From Azospirillum sp. TSH64 (GTDB lineage: Bacteria > Pseudomonadota > Alphaproteobacteria > Azospirillales > Azospirillaceae): DNA of 64,000 nucleotides. Below, one piece after another: positions 37,857 to 46,561 of this stretch. Both the position numbers and the translations under genes were made by a program. Position 1 is the stretch's first letter, and every line of letters begins with the position of its first letter. The notes under the pieces were generated by a model, which was not told where the DNA came from, did no database searches, and saw only the letters and a program-made list of their open reading frames with translations. The stretch is taken from positions 453,146 through 517,145 of the forward strand of contig NZ_LGQW01000015.1 of the NCBI RefSeq assembly GCF_003116035.1. Direction: 5' to 3'.

Positions 37857-39503
37857 TCAGGCCGACAGCCAGGCGTCGGCGAGCGAGGCCAGCGCCGCAT
37901 CGGGGGCCTGTGACAGACCCCGGAGTTTCCGGCTGTGGATGGTGACGTGCCGCATTTCGGACAGCGGCAGGATCGGCAGATCGGTCATGGCGATCGCCTG
38001 CAACTCGCCGAACAGCGCCTTGCGTTTTCCGGCATCCGGCTCGACCTGGAGGGCCTTGATGACGCGGTCGGCCTCCGGGTTGTCGTAGCCGGTGTTGTTG
38101 GAGGTCGGAACCCCCCGGACATGGTTGGTCGACAGCAGCAGCCGCGGCAATCCCATCTCCGGATCCATCATCACGGCCACGGTGTTGCTGTCGATGTCGT
38201 AGGCGTAGTCGGTGTAGACCCGTCTGGTCCAGCTCGGATAGTCCTGGCCGCGCAGCACGAAGTCGATGCCGACCTTCTTCAGGTTGTTGCGGATGTATTC
38301 GCCGGCATCCCGATAGGTCTCGCCGAAGGGCAGATAGTCGTGGGTGACGGTGAAGCGGACGCCGTTCGCCCCCCGTGGCAGGCCGGCCTCGTCCAGCAGC
38401 GCTTCCGCCCTGGCGGGATCGTGGTCGTGGCGCGGGACGTCGGGATTGTGGAAGCGGGAGAGCTGCGATGGCACGGGGCTCACCGCCGGCTTGCCGAAGC
38501 CGTACCAGACCGTGTCGATCAGTCCCTGGCGGTCGATGGCATGGGCAATGGCGCGCCGCACCCGCAGGTCGGCCAGATGCGGGTTCGACAAATTGAAATC
38601 GAGCAGGAAGACGTGGGACTGGAAGGCATAGCCGCTGGTGCTGACCGCCAGCGCCGGGTCGTCGCGGAGCCGGGCGACATCGGCGAGCGGGACCGCGGTG
38701 AAGGGAGCATAGTGGATCTCGCCGGTCTCCAGGGCCACCGCCCGCGACGCGGCATCGGGAATGATCCGGAAGACGAGGCGGTCGAGGTGGGGCTTGCCCT
38801 CGTCCCAGTAGGCGGGATTGCGGTCCAGCACGATGTGCTGGCCCTTCCTCCACTCCTTGAAGATGAAGGGGCCGGTGCCGACCGGCGCGTTGTTCCTGGG
38901 GTTCTTCAGGATGTCGGTGTTCTCGTACAGGTGCTTCGGCATCACCTGCGATTCCGCCGCGTTCAGCGCGCTCAGGATCACCGGGGCCGGCGCCGAGAGG
39001 CGGAAGATCGCGGTGTGCGGATCGGGCGTCTCGACGTCGAGCAGGGCGGCGAAGGTCACCCGGCCGCGCGCATGCAGCTTCTTCCACAGCTCCAGCGCGC
39101 TGAACCGCACGTCGGCGGCGGTGAAGTCCGCGCCATCATGCCATTTCACCCCTTTGCGCAGCCGGAAGACGATGCTGCGGCCGCCGTCCGACACCTCCCA
39201 GGATTCGGCCAGCGCCGGCTGCGGCAGCATCTCCCCGTCGTAGCGCAGCAGACCGTCATAGACGTTCGCGCTGACCGAGGCGTTGGCATAGTTGTTGTTG
39301 ATCGCGCTGGCGAGTGCCGTCGGTTCCGGCTGGATGACCGCCACCAGGGTGCCACCGCGCACCGGCTGTCCGGCGGCGGGAACCGCTGCCGCAGACGCCA
39401 CTCCTCCCGGCAGTCCCAGCGCGGCGAGCGCGACGAAGGCCCCTTGTGAGAAGCGGCGGCGCGAGACCGCCGCAAGCGGCGGTCGTGAGGGATTCTTTAG
39501 CAA
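37857..39503 (-). CDS. Dpp-type ABC transporter substrate-binding protein, second importer, probable Tat substrate
   Basis: 548 residues, ATG at 39503. The N-terminus has SRRRFSQGAF near residue 15, a good twin-arginine motif, then a hydrophobic core and an AxA-type site, so export in folded form is likely, unlike the Sec-type signal of the 19.4-kb paralogue. SBP family 5 signatures: VRGGTLVAVIQPEP, GVKWHDGADFTAADVRFSAL, NAAESQVMPKHLYENTDI and PVGTGPFIFKEW. First gene of the 11-gene minus-strand operon. Confidence 0.9.
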   Translation of the reverse strand: MLKNPSRPPLAAVSRRRFSQGAFVALAALGLPGGVASAAAVPAAGQPVRGGTLVAVIQPEPTALASAINNNYANASVSANVYDGLLRYDGEMLPQPALAESWEVSDGGRSIVFRLRKGVKWHDGADFTAADVRFSALELWKKLHARGRVTFAALLDVETPDPHTAIFRLSAPAPVILSALNAAESQVMPKHLYENTDILKNPRNNAPVGTGPFIFKEWRKGQHIVLDRNPAYWDEGKPHLDRLVFRIIPDAASRAVALETGEIHYAPFTAVPLADVARLRDDPALAVSTSGYAFQSHVFLLDFNLSNPHLADLRVRRAIAHAIDRQGLIDTVWYGFGKPAVSPVPSQLSRFHNPDVPRHDHDPARAEALLDEAGLPRGANGVRFTVTHDYLPFGETYRDAGEYIRNNLKKVGIDFVLRGQDYPSWTRRVYTDYAYDIDSNTVAVMMDPEMGLPRLLLSTNHVRGVPTSNNTGYDNPEADRVIKALQVEPDAGKRKALFGELQAIAMTDLPILPLSEMRHVTIHSRKLRGLSQAPDAALASLADAWLSA

Positions 39504-39674
39504 CGCGGCCTCTCCCGGCCGGCATCGGCCGGCCTCTGTCCTGATGGCGTTGAGAGCGATCTTGCGGCGGGCACCCGGCCGGACCTGACACTGTCCGTCT
39601 GGTCCGGATCCGCCTGGCGAGGGTGGCTGGAGGGTGTCCAGGGGTTCCTGCCCGTCTGGTTTCTATCCTTACTC

Positions 39675-39705
39675 ATTTTTGTCTATAAGATCCATAGACA
39701 AAAAT
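39675..39705. promoter_or_regulatory. 12-bp perfect dyad in the divergent promoter region
   Basis: ATTTTTGTCTAT (39675-39686) and ATAGACAAAAAT (39694-39705) are exact inverted complements around the 7-base spacer AAGATCC. The dyad lies in the 392-base region (39504-39895) between two divergent sulfur-type operons and is far AT-richer than its surroundings. Position, symmetry and arm length fit an operator for a dimeric regulator controlling both operons. A TATAAC box at 39727-39732 could be the plus-strand -10. The rest of the gap shows no gene. Confidence 0.6.
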
Positions 39706-39895
39706 ATCCCGGTATGTGATTTTATGTATAACAACGATGGACATGCGTAAAACCTGTCCAGATTTCCAGGCTTTCCCGTGGAACCGGGCGGCCCTCCGTG
39801 CGGCCCGGCCGTCCAGGGACTTAGCGCCCGTCCCGACCGTCCGCAGCCCTTCCGTCTTCCATTCCAGCGCCATGCGCCATCCAGCGAGAGCCGCC

Positions 39896-41236
39896 ATGAG
39901 CCCCCCAAGACAGCTGCACCTGAATCTGAACTTCATGAATGCCGGTTCCTACAGCTCCGCCTGGCGACGGCCGGAGAGCGAGGCGACGGACTTCATCGAC
40001 CCTGCCTTCCTCGTGCGCCAGGCCCAGCTCGCCGAGCGGGGCACCTTCGACGCCGTCTTCCTCGCCGACAATCCGGCCCTACCGGACCGGCCGGACCTGC
40101 GGCCCTACCAGGCCCTGGAGCCGACCATCGTGCTGGCGGCGATGGCTGCGGCGACGACGCACATCGGGCTGATCGCCACCCTGTCGACCACCTACAACGA
40201 GCCCTACAACGTGGCGCGCCGCTTCGCGTCGCTCGACCATGTCAGCGGGGGCCGGTCGGGATGGAACATCGTCACCACCGCTGAAACCGGCACGGCGCGC
40301 AACTTCGGTCTCGACGAGGTGCTGCCCCATGACCAGCGCTATGCCCGCGCCGTCGAATTCGCCGATGTCGTGACCGCCCTTTGGGACAGCTGGGAGCCGG
40401 ACGCCCTGGTCGGCGACAAGGAAAGCGGACGCTTCATCGACGGTTCCCGCATCCGTCCGATCAAGCATCGGGGACGCTACTTTTCCGTACAGGGGGCTCT
40501 CAACGTTCCGCCTTCGCCGCAGGGCCGGCCGGTCATCGTCCAGGCCGGAGGGTCGGGCGACGGCCAGGAGCTTGCCGCCCGCCATGCCGATCTCGTCTTC
40601 TCGGTCGCGCACAGCCTCGATGAGGCCAGGAGCTTCGCCGATGGCTTGCGGGCCCGGCTGCTGCGTGCCGGCCGGGCCCCGGCCGACGTGGTGATCTGCC
40701 CCGGTATGGTCACCATACTCGGCAGCACGGAGGCCGAAGCGAAACGGCGCGAGCGGGAGCTGTGGGAGAGCGTGCCCATCGACTACGGGCTCGCGCGGCT
40801 GGCCCGCACCCTCAACGTCGATCCCGGCCGGCTGAAGCTGGACGAGCCGCTCCCCGCCGACATCCCGTTCCCGGAGAATCACAGCCAGACCTTCTTCAAG
40901 GGAACCGTCACGCTCGCCCAGCGGAACGGACTGACGGTGCGCGATCTCGTCAAGGCCCAGGGCGGCGGCGGCACCCAGCACCGCCTGGCTGTCGGCACGC
41001 CGGAGCAGGTGGCCGACGGAATCGAGGCGTGGTTCCGCTCGGGCGCCGTCGACGGCTTCAACATCATGCCGGACGTCACCGCCTCCGGCCTGGAGATCTT
41101 CGTGGAGGAGGTCGTTCCGCTGCTGCGCAGGCGCGGGATCTTTCGCGAGGCCTACAGCGGACGAACGCTGCGCGACCATCTGGGTTTGCCGCCGCCTGCC
41201 GTCCGGCATCGTCGACCGGTGGCAGCCACGGTCTGA
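39896..41236 (+). CDS. LLM-class flavin-dependent monooxygenase (NtaA/SnaA/DszA family), third copy
   Basis: 446 residues from the ATG at 39896 (GCGAGAG upstream); an in-frame ATG at 39872 and the frame back to 39716 are possible but lack family similarity. It begins LHLNLNFMNAGSYSSAWR and has RFASLDHVSGGRSGWNIVTT and VQAGGSGDGQELAARHADL. It is more distant from the other two copies than they are from each other. First gene of the plus-strand operon divergent from the 11-gene operon; an FMN reductase partner must be encoded elsewhere. Confidence 0.88.
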   Translation: MSPPRQLHLNLNFMNAGSYSSAWRRPESEATDFIDPAFLVRQAQLAERGTFDAVFLADNPALPDRPDLRPYQALEPTIVLAAMAAATTHIGLIATLSTTYNEPYNVARRFASLDHVSGGRSGWNIVTTAETGTARNFGLDEVLPHDQRYARAVEFADVVTALWDSWEPDALVGDKESGRFIDGSRIRPIKHRGRYFSVQGALNVPPSPQGRPVIVQAGGSGDGQELAARHADLVFSVAHSLDEARSFADGLRARLLRAGRAPADVVICPGMVTILGSTEAEAKRRERELWESVPIDYGLARLARTLNVDPGRLKLDEPLPADIPFPENHSQTFFKGTVTLAQRNGLTVRDLVKAQGGGGTQHRLAVGTPEQVADGIEAWFRSGAVDGFNIMPDVTASGLEIFVEEVVPLLRRRGIFREAYSGRTLRDHLGLPPPAVRHRRPVAATV

Positions 41237-41304
41237 TGCCGGTCCCGCAACGCCGGACTTTCACACCCAGACTTTTACACCGCACGATCCAGAAGGAATC
41301 GACC

Positions 41305-42933
41305 ATGGTCCTCGTCCGTGGGCGCCCCGCCGCGCGCCCATTCGTCCGTCCGCTCGCCCTTGCCGCCCTGGCCTTCGGACTGGCGGCGCTCCCGCTCCAG
41401 GCCGGGGCACAGCAGAGCGCGGCGCCGGTGCGCGGCGGTACGCTGATCGCCACCATCGAACCCCAGCCGTCCGTCCTCACCACCGCCTTCAACAACCAGT
41501 ATGCCAACGCTGCCCTGTCGACGAACGTGTATGACGGGCTGTTGAGCTATGCCGAGGATCTCTCGGTCCGGCCGAGCCTCGCCGAAAGCTGGGAGGTCGC
41601 GCCCGACGGGCTGTCGATCACCTTCAAACTGCGTCACGGCGTCAAATGGCATGACGGCGTCGAGTTCACGTCGGATGACGTGAAGTTCAGTGCGCTGGAG
41701 GTGTGGAAGAAGACGCACCCACGCGGGCGGCTGACCTTCGCCTCGCTGCAGGATGTCGAGACGCCGGACAGATACACCGCCGTCTTCCGCCTCTCCGCGC
41801 CGTCGCTGGTGATCCTGAGTGCCTTGAACGCGGCGGAATCCCAAATCCTGCCGAAGCATGTCTTCGAGGGCGCGCCGATCCAGACCAACCCGGCCACCAC
41901 CCGGCCGGTCGGCACCGGCCCCTTCCGCTTCAAGGACTGGAAGAAGGGCCAGTATGTCGAGCTGGAGCGCAATCCGGACTATTGGGACGAGGGCAAACCT
42001 TATCTCGACCGGGTCATCTTTAAGGCCATCCCCGACACCGCGAGCCGCGCCGCGGCGCTGGAAACCGGGGAGGTGCAGTACGCACCCTACGACGCGGTGC
42101 CGTTCGGCGACGTCGCCAGGCTGCGCAAGGATCCGAACCTGCGGTTCGAGACGCGCGGCTACGATTACCATTCCCAGTTCTACATCCTGGAATTCAACCT
42201 GCGGAACCCGATCCTGGCGAACGACAAGGTCCGCAAGGCGGTCGCCCATGCGGTCGACAAGGCGAAGCTGGTGGAAACCGTGTGGTACGGGCTGGGTAAG
42301 CCGTCGACCGGGCCGATTCCGGCCAGCGTCAAGACATTCTACACGCCCGACGTCCAGCGCTATGACTTCGACGTCGCGGCGGCGAACCGTCTGCTCGACG
42401 AGGGCGGCTATCCGCGCAAGGCCGACGGCATCCGCTTCGCGCTCAACCTCGACTTCACCGCGGTCGGCGACGTGACCTCCCATTCGGCCGAGTTCATCCG
42501 GCAGAACCTGAAGGCCGTCGGCATCGACGCGAAGCTGAACAGCACGGACGATCCGACCTATCTGCGCAAGGTCTACAAGGACTACAGCTTCGATTTGAAC
42601 CTGTTGCAGATTTCGCCGCTGATCGATCCGCAGATGGGGCTGTTCCGGCTTTACTGGACCAAGGCCCAGGCACCGGGCGTCCCTTACGTCAACGCGTCCA
42701 GCTATTCCAGCCCGGCGATGGACGGCATCATCGAGGCGATCCGCGTCGAGAGCGATGCGGACAAGCGGAAGCTCCTGTTCCATGACCTCCAGCGTCAGGC
42801 GATGACCGACCTGCCGCTGGTGCCGCTGTTCGACATGCAGCACTTCACCTTCTACAACCGCAAGGTCCACGGCATCAACACGACCCCGGACGGCGCGATC
42901 TCGTCGCTCAAGAATGTGTGGATCGAGCGATGA
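41305..42933 (+). CDS. Orphan Dpp-type substrate-binding protein
   Basis: 542 residues from the ATG at 41305, seven bases after AGAAGGA. Sec signal peptide ending near QAGAQ (about residue 35). Close paralogue of the protein at 37857-39503: shared stretches include VRGGTL, NVYDGLL, GVKWHDG, NAAESQ(I/V)(L/M)PKH and PVGTGPF. No permease or ATPase gene is in its operon, so it probably delivers its ligand to one of the two nearby Dpp-type importers. It overlaps the next gene by ATGA. Confidence 0.9.
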   Translation: MVLVRGRPAARPFVRPLALAALAFGLAALPLQAGAQQSAAPVRGGTLIATIEPQPSVLTTAFNNQYANAALSTNVYDGLLSYAEDLSVRPSLAESWEVAPDGLSITFKLRHGVKWHDGVEFTSDDVKFSALEVWKKTHPRGRLTFASLQDVETPDRYTAVFRLSAPSLVILSALNAAESQILPKHVFEGAPIQTNPATTRPVGTGPFRFKDWKKGQYVELERNPDYWDEGKPYLDRVIFKAIPDTASRAAALETGEVQYAPYDAVPFGDVARLRKDPNLRFETRGYDYHSQFYILEFNLRNPILANDKVRKAVAHAVDKAKLVETVWYGLGKPSTGPIPASVKTFYTPDVQRYDFDVAAANRLLDEGGYPRKADGIRFALNLDFTAVGDVTSHSAEFIRQNLKAVGIDAKLNSTDDPTYLRKVYKDYSFDLNLLQISPLIDPQMGLFRLYWTKAQAPGVPYVNASSYSSPAMDGIIEAIRVESDADKRKLLFHDLQRQAMTDLPLVPLFDMQHFTFYNRKVHGINTTPDGAISSLKNVWIER

Positions 42934-44126
42934 GCGGCCCTCCCGTGCGTGACCGCGCCGCGCTCGTCGAACTGTCCGCCGAATTCGGCCGGCGCTTCGC
43001 CACAGGCGCCGCTGCCCGCGACCTCGAACGCCGGATGCCGTTCGAGGAAATCTCCGAGCTTGCCCGCAGCGGCCTGCTGGCGGCCCGCGTGCCGGCCGCC
43101 TATGGCGGGCCGGAAGTGAGCATGGGCGAGTTCGCCCGGATCGTCCTCAACCTGTCGAAGGGCGATCCGAACATCGCGCAGTCCGCCGCCGCGACCTTTC
43201 CCAACGTCGAGAAGATCCGCATCTACGGCAGCGAAGCGCAGAAGCGGCGCTATTTCGGCCTGCTGCTGGACGGCCGCCGGCTCAACGGCAACGCGGCGGC
43301 GGAGCGTGGCGGCACCCGCATCGGCGACATGGCGACGCGGATTGTCTCCGACGGCGGCGGCTACCGGCTCGACGGGCGCAAATACTACACGACCGGCAGC
43401 CTGTTCGCCGAATTCACCCTGGTCACGGCTCTGCTGGAGGGCGGCCGGGCCGCGGCGGTGGTTCCGGTCGACCGCGCGGGCGTCACCGTCATCGACGATT
43501 GGGACGGGATGGGGCAGCGCACGACGGCGAGCGGCACCATGATCTTCGAGAATGTCCGGCTCGATGAGGGCGAGGTCATGCCCATTCCCGATTACGGCCG
43601 CCGCCGGACCTACGAAGGCGCCTTCGCCCAGCTTCTTCATTCGGCACTCGACACCGGGATTGCGCTGGCGGCGCTGGAGGACGCCGTCGCCTACGGGCGG
43701 ACCCATGCCCGTCCGCTGCCCGAGGCCGGGGTCGGGCACGCGGTCGAGGACCCTTACGTCCAGTACACTGTCGGCGAGATGGCGGTCCTGGCCCATGGCG
43801 CCGAGGCGCTGGTCGGGCGCGCCGCGGCGGTTCTGGACGAGGCGGTCCGCCTGTTCCACCGCGACGGCGCCGCCGACCGGCCGCTCGGCGAGGCTTCGGT
43901 CGCCGTCGCCGAGGCGAAGTTCGCCGCCAGCGAGGCGTCGGTGAGGGTGAGCGAGATGCTCTATCGGATCGGCGGGGCATCCGCCACCTCGCGGGCGCTC
44001 AACCTCGACCGCCACTGGCGCAATGCGCGCACCCATACCACCCACGATCCGGTGGCCTACAAGGCCAAGGCAATCGGCAACTTCTACCTCACCGGCGCGC
44101 TGCCTCCGATCAACACCAAGATCTGA
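42930..44126 (+). CDS. SfnB/DszC-like acyl-CoA dehydrogenase-fold monooxygenase
   Basis: 398 residues, ATG overlapping the preceding stop. Acyl-CoA dehydrogenase fold of the SfnB/DszC sulfur-acquisition group: RLNGNAAAERGG, LDGRKYYTTGSLFAEFTL, DWDGMGQRTTASGTM and the C-terminal NLDRHWRNARTHTTHDPVAYK, in which the base Glu of true acyl-CoA dehydrogenases is not evident. Such enzymes use reduced flavin and O2 to oxidise sulfides or sulfones. It lies between the orphan binding protein and a second copy. Confidence 0.87.
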   Translation: MSGPPVRDRAALVELSAEFGRRFATGAAARDLERRMPFEEISELARSGLLAARVPAAYGGPEVSMGEFARIVLNLSKGDPNIAQSAAATFPNVEKIRIYGSEAQKRRYFGLLLDGRRLNGNAAAERGGTRIGDMATRIVSDGGGYRLDGRKYYTTGSLFAEFTLVTALLEGGRAAAVVPVDRAGVTVIDDWDGMGQRTTASGTMIFENVRLDEGEVMPIPDYGRRRTYEGAFAQLLHSALDTGIALAALEDAVAYGRTHARPLPEAGVGHAVEDPYVQYTVGEMAVLAHGAEALVGRAAAVLDEAVRLFHRDGAADRPLGEASVAVAEAKFAASEASVRVSEMLYRIGGASATSRALNLDRHWRNARTHTTHDPVAYKAKAIGNFYLTGALPPINTKI

Positions 44127-44157
44127 CCCGCACCGGGTCGACATAGTGGAGACGACA

Positions 44158-45399
44158 ATGACCGTTATCGACAGGACCGGCCCACGCCATGGCGAACCCG
44201 GGATCGGCAAGGCCGAGGTCCCCGGATCCGGCTCGCCCGCGCTGCGCCGACTGGTCGAGGCCATCGCTGCGGGGGCCGAGGCCCGCGACCGCGGCGAGGC
44301 GAGGGCCGGCGAGGCGATCGATCTGCTGCGGGCGGCCCGTCTCGGCGCCTTCCGGCTGCCGCGGCAGGACGGCGGTGGCGGGGCGTCGCTGACCGACCTG
44401 TTCGAGCTGGTGCTCGATCTTGCCGAGGCCGATTCCAACATCCCCCACATCCTGCGCAACCATTTCGCCTTCGTGGAGAAGGCGCTGCGCACCGCGGACA
44501 ATCCGAAATACGCGCGCTGGCTCGGCCATGTGCGCGAAGGCCGCATCATCGGCCTCGGCGTCAGCGAACTCGGCATCCAGAACATCGGGCTGAACGACGG
44601 CGACACCCGCCTCGAGCCGTCCGGGACCGGTTACGTGCTGGACGGACGGAAATACTACAGCACCGGCAACTTCTATTCCGACTTCATCCTGGTGAATGCG
44701 CGGACGCCGGACGGCAGGACGGCGTCGGCCTTCGTGCCGACCAGCAGTGAAGGGGTGACCGTCGACGACGACTGGGACGGCATCGGCCAGCGGCTGACCG
44801 CCAGCGGCACGACGGTCCTGTCACGGGTGCCGGTGTCGCGGGACGACGTGCTGTTCGGCGCCGACGAGGATGTGCGGCTGCCTTTCCGGGCAACCTTTGC
44901 GCAGCTCTACCTGACCGCCATCGTCGCCGGCATCCTGCGTGCCGTGGTGGCGGATGCCGCGGCACTGGTGGCGGGGCGCGAGCGCAACTACTACCACGCC
45001 GTCGCCGCCCGTCCGGCCGACGACCCGCTGCTGCAGCAGGTCGTCGGCCGGCTGTCGAGTGCTGCCTATGTCGCCGAGGCCGCGGTGCTCAGGGCGGTCG
45101 ACGCGCTGGATGCCGCCTTCCGCTCCGCTGTCGCCGGGTCTCCCGATCAGGCGCTTTTCGTCGAGGCGGCACTGCGCACCGCGAAGTCGAAGGTGATGGT
45201 GGACGAACTGGCTCTCGATGCGGCGACCCGCCTGTTCGAGGTCGGCGGCGCCTCCGCCATCCGGGCCGGCAACCGTCTGGACCGCCACTGGCGGAACATC
45301 CGCACCCTCTCGTCACACAATCCGAATGCCTACAAGGCGCGGGCAATCGGCGATCATGCGGTCAACGGGACCCCGCTGCCGACCGCGGCCTTCTTCTGA
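44158..45399 (+). CDS. SfnB/DszC-like acyl-CoA dehydrogenase-fold monooxygenase, second copy
   Basis: 413 residues from the ATG at 44158. Same group as the gene 31 bases upstream: LDGRKYYSTGNFYSDFILV, DDWDGIGQRLTASGTTVLS and LDRHWRNIRTLSSHNPNAYK. Divergent enough from the first copy that they are likely separate enzymes for successive or alternative substrates. It is the last intact gene before the insertion sequence; a truncated gene on the opposite strand follows. Confidence 0.87.
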   Translation: MTVIDRTGPRHGEPGIGKAEVPGSGSPALRRLVEAIAAGAEARDRGEARAGEAIDLLRAARLGAFRLPRQDGGGGASLTDLFELVLDLAEADSNIPHILRNHFAFVEKALRTADNPKYARWLGHVREGRIIGLGVSELGIQNIGLNDGDTRLEPSGTGYVLDGRKYYSTGNFYSDFILVNARTPDGRTASAFVPTSSEGVTVDDDWDGIGQRLTASGTTVLSRVPVSRDDVLFGADEDVRLPFRATFAQLYLTAIVAGILRAVVADAAALVAGRERNYYHAVAARPADDPLLQQVVGRLSSAAYVAEAAVLRAVDALDAAFRSAVAGSPDQALFVEAALRTAKSKVMVDELALDAATRLFEVGGASAIRAGNRLDRHWRNIRTLSSHNPNAYKARAIGDHAVNGTPLPTAAFF

Positions 45400-45460
45400 A
45401 TGGACCTCTGTCGGAACCAGCCTGCCTGACCGACGCCGCCGATCAACCGCACCCTGGGGA

Positions 45461-45682
45461 CTATCGTGCCGTCACGTCCTGCCGGGCGACGACGAAGGGT
45501 GACAGCATGTCGGCGTTCAGCTCGATGCCGAAGCCCGGACCGTCCGGCACCGTGACGGTCCCGTCGCCGTTGACGGCGGGACGGCCGCAGAGATCCAGCA
45601 GCGGGTTGGGGCCGGCATCGAATTCGAGGAACGGATAGCCTCCGGCCGCGCTGCCGCTGCGCAGCGCGGGCAGGGTCGCGGC
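45461..45682 (-). pseudogene. C-terminal fragment of a mandelate racemase/enolase-superfamily enzyme
   Basis: About 74 codons ending at 45461. The sequence GGYPFLEFDAGPNPLLDLCG followed by DGTVTVPDGPGFGIELNADM is the characteristic C-terminal tail of MR/MLE-type enolases. The upstream part, more than 300 residues including the metal-binding barrel, is missing because the insertion sequence begins at about 45681. It therefore cannot make a functional enzyme. Confidence 0.75.
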
Positions 45683-46503
45683 GTTGTCAGGTTGGCGTTG
45701 GCCGCTCTGGCATGGCAGGCTGGCAAGCATGAGCACGACGTCCAATCCCTATCGCGGTTTCCGCTTTCCGGCCGAGATCATCAGCGAAGCGGTGTGGCTG
45801 TACCACTGCTTCAGCCTGAGCCTGCGCGAGATCGAGTTGATGCTGGCGGCGCGCGGCATTGAGGTCAGTTACGAGACCATCCGAGAATGGGGCCTCCGTT
45901 TCGGGCGCGACTTCGCCAACACCCTCAAGCGGCGCCGGCCCAAGCCGGGCGACAAGTGGTTCCTGGACGAGGTCTTCATCCGCATCTGTGGCAAGCAGCA
46001 TTACCTGTGGCGCGCCGTCGATCAGAATGGGGTGGTGCTGGACATCCTGGTGCAGAGCCGGCGCAACACCAAGGCGGCCAAGCGCTTCTTTCGCAAGCTA
46101 CTGAAAGGACTGCGCTATGCGCCGCGGGTCGTGGTCACGGATAAGCTGAAATCTTACGCCGCAGCGAAGAGGGAGATGAAGCTCGGCAGCGAGCATCGGC
46201 AAAGCCGATACCTAAATAATCGCTGCGAAGTCTCACACCAGCCGACCCGATGGCACGAGCGGCACATGAAGCGGTTCAAATCAGTCCGACACGCCCAGCG
46301 GTTTCTCTCCATCCACAGCCGGATCCACACTCACTTCCAACTGCGCCGCCACCTGATCTCCGCCTCCGAGTACCGCGTCGCCCGTGCTCGCGCCTTCACC
46401 GCTTGGCGCGAGGTGACCGGGCTTGCTCAGGCCAGCTGACCAACGACCCTGCAGCGGGGCGGCTCAGCCTCACTGCGTCCTTGGCTGGTCAAGTTGACAA
46501 CAC
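45681..46503 (+). mobile_element. IS6-family insertion sequence
   Basis: About 820 bases, the usual IS6 size, carrying one transposase gene. The ends are imperfect inverted repeats: GTTGTCAGGTTGGC at 45683-45696 and the complement of GTTGTCAACTTGAC at 46488-46501 (11 of 14 match). No 8-base direct repeat is visible outside the ends, and the two flanks are fragments of different genes, so the present copy probably marks a deletion or recombination rather than a simple insertion. Confidence 0.85.
45729..46439 (+). CDS. IS6-family transposase
   Basis: 236 residues from the ATG at 45729. DDE transposase with an N-terminal HTH (FSLSLREIELMLAARGIEVS), first catalytic Asp in KWFLDEVFIRI, second in VVVTDKLKSY, and the Glu in the C-terminal region (HQPTRWHERHMKRF). 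Length and motif order match intact IS6 transposases, so the element may still be active. Confidence 0.92.
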   Translation: MSTTSNPYRGFRFPAEIISEAVWLYHCFSLSLREIELMLAARGIEVSYETIREWGLRFGRDFANTLKRRRPKPGDKWFLDEVFIRICGKQHYLWRAVDQNGVVLDILVQSRRNTKAAKRFFRKLLKGLRYAPRVVVTDKLKSYAAAKREMKLGSEHRQSRYLNNRCEVSHQPTRWHERHMKRFKSVRHAQRFLSIHSRIHTHFQLRRHLISASEYRVARARAFTAWREVTGLAQAS

Positions 46504-46561
46504 CCCGTCCCCTCATGCTCGGTCCGGAAGAGGCCGCGGCGCTGGGGTTCCGTCCGCTCAC
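46504..46561 (-). pseudogene. 5' end of a gene truncated by the IS6 element
   Basis: On the minus strand a GTG at 46561 overlaps the stop of the beta-propeller gene (GTGA), the same coupling seen throughout this operon. It reads MSGRNPSAAASSGPSMRGRG before running into the insertion sequence. In PQQ-associated operons the gene after the beta-propeller usually encodes an ABC ATPase, so this may be its N-terminus; too little is left to be sure. A plus-strand reading (MLGPEEAAALGFRPLTA, then stop) as the tail of another truncated gene is the alternative. Confidence 0.4.

Noticed and set aside
35065..39087. A single 1340-codon minus-strand frame
   Set aside because: Only its last 466 codons encode a recognisable monooxygenase with its own ATG at 36465; the rest is antisense or out-of-frame sequence of the upstream monooxygenase and binding-protein genes.
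42930..45399. Fatty-acid acyl-CoA dehydrogenases
   Set aside because: The catalytic Glu of fatty-acid enzymes is not evident and the C-terminal RHWRN...H block matches the sulfur-acquisition SfnB/DszC group; the neighbours are flavin monooxygenases and a binding protein.
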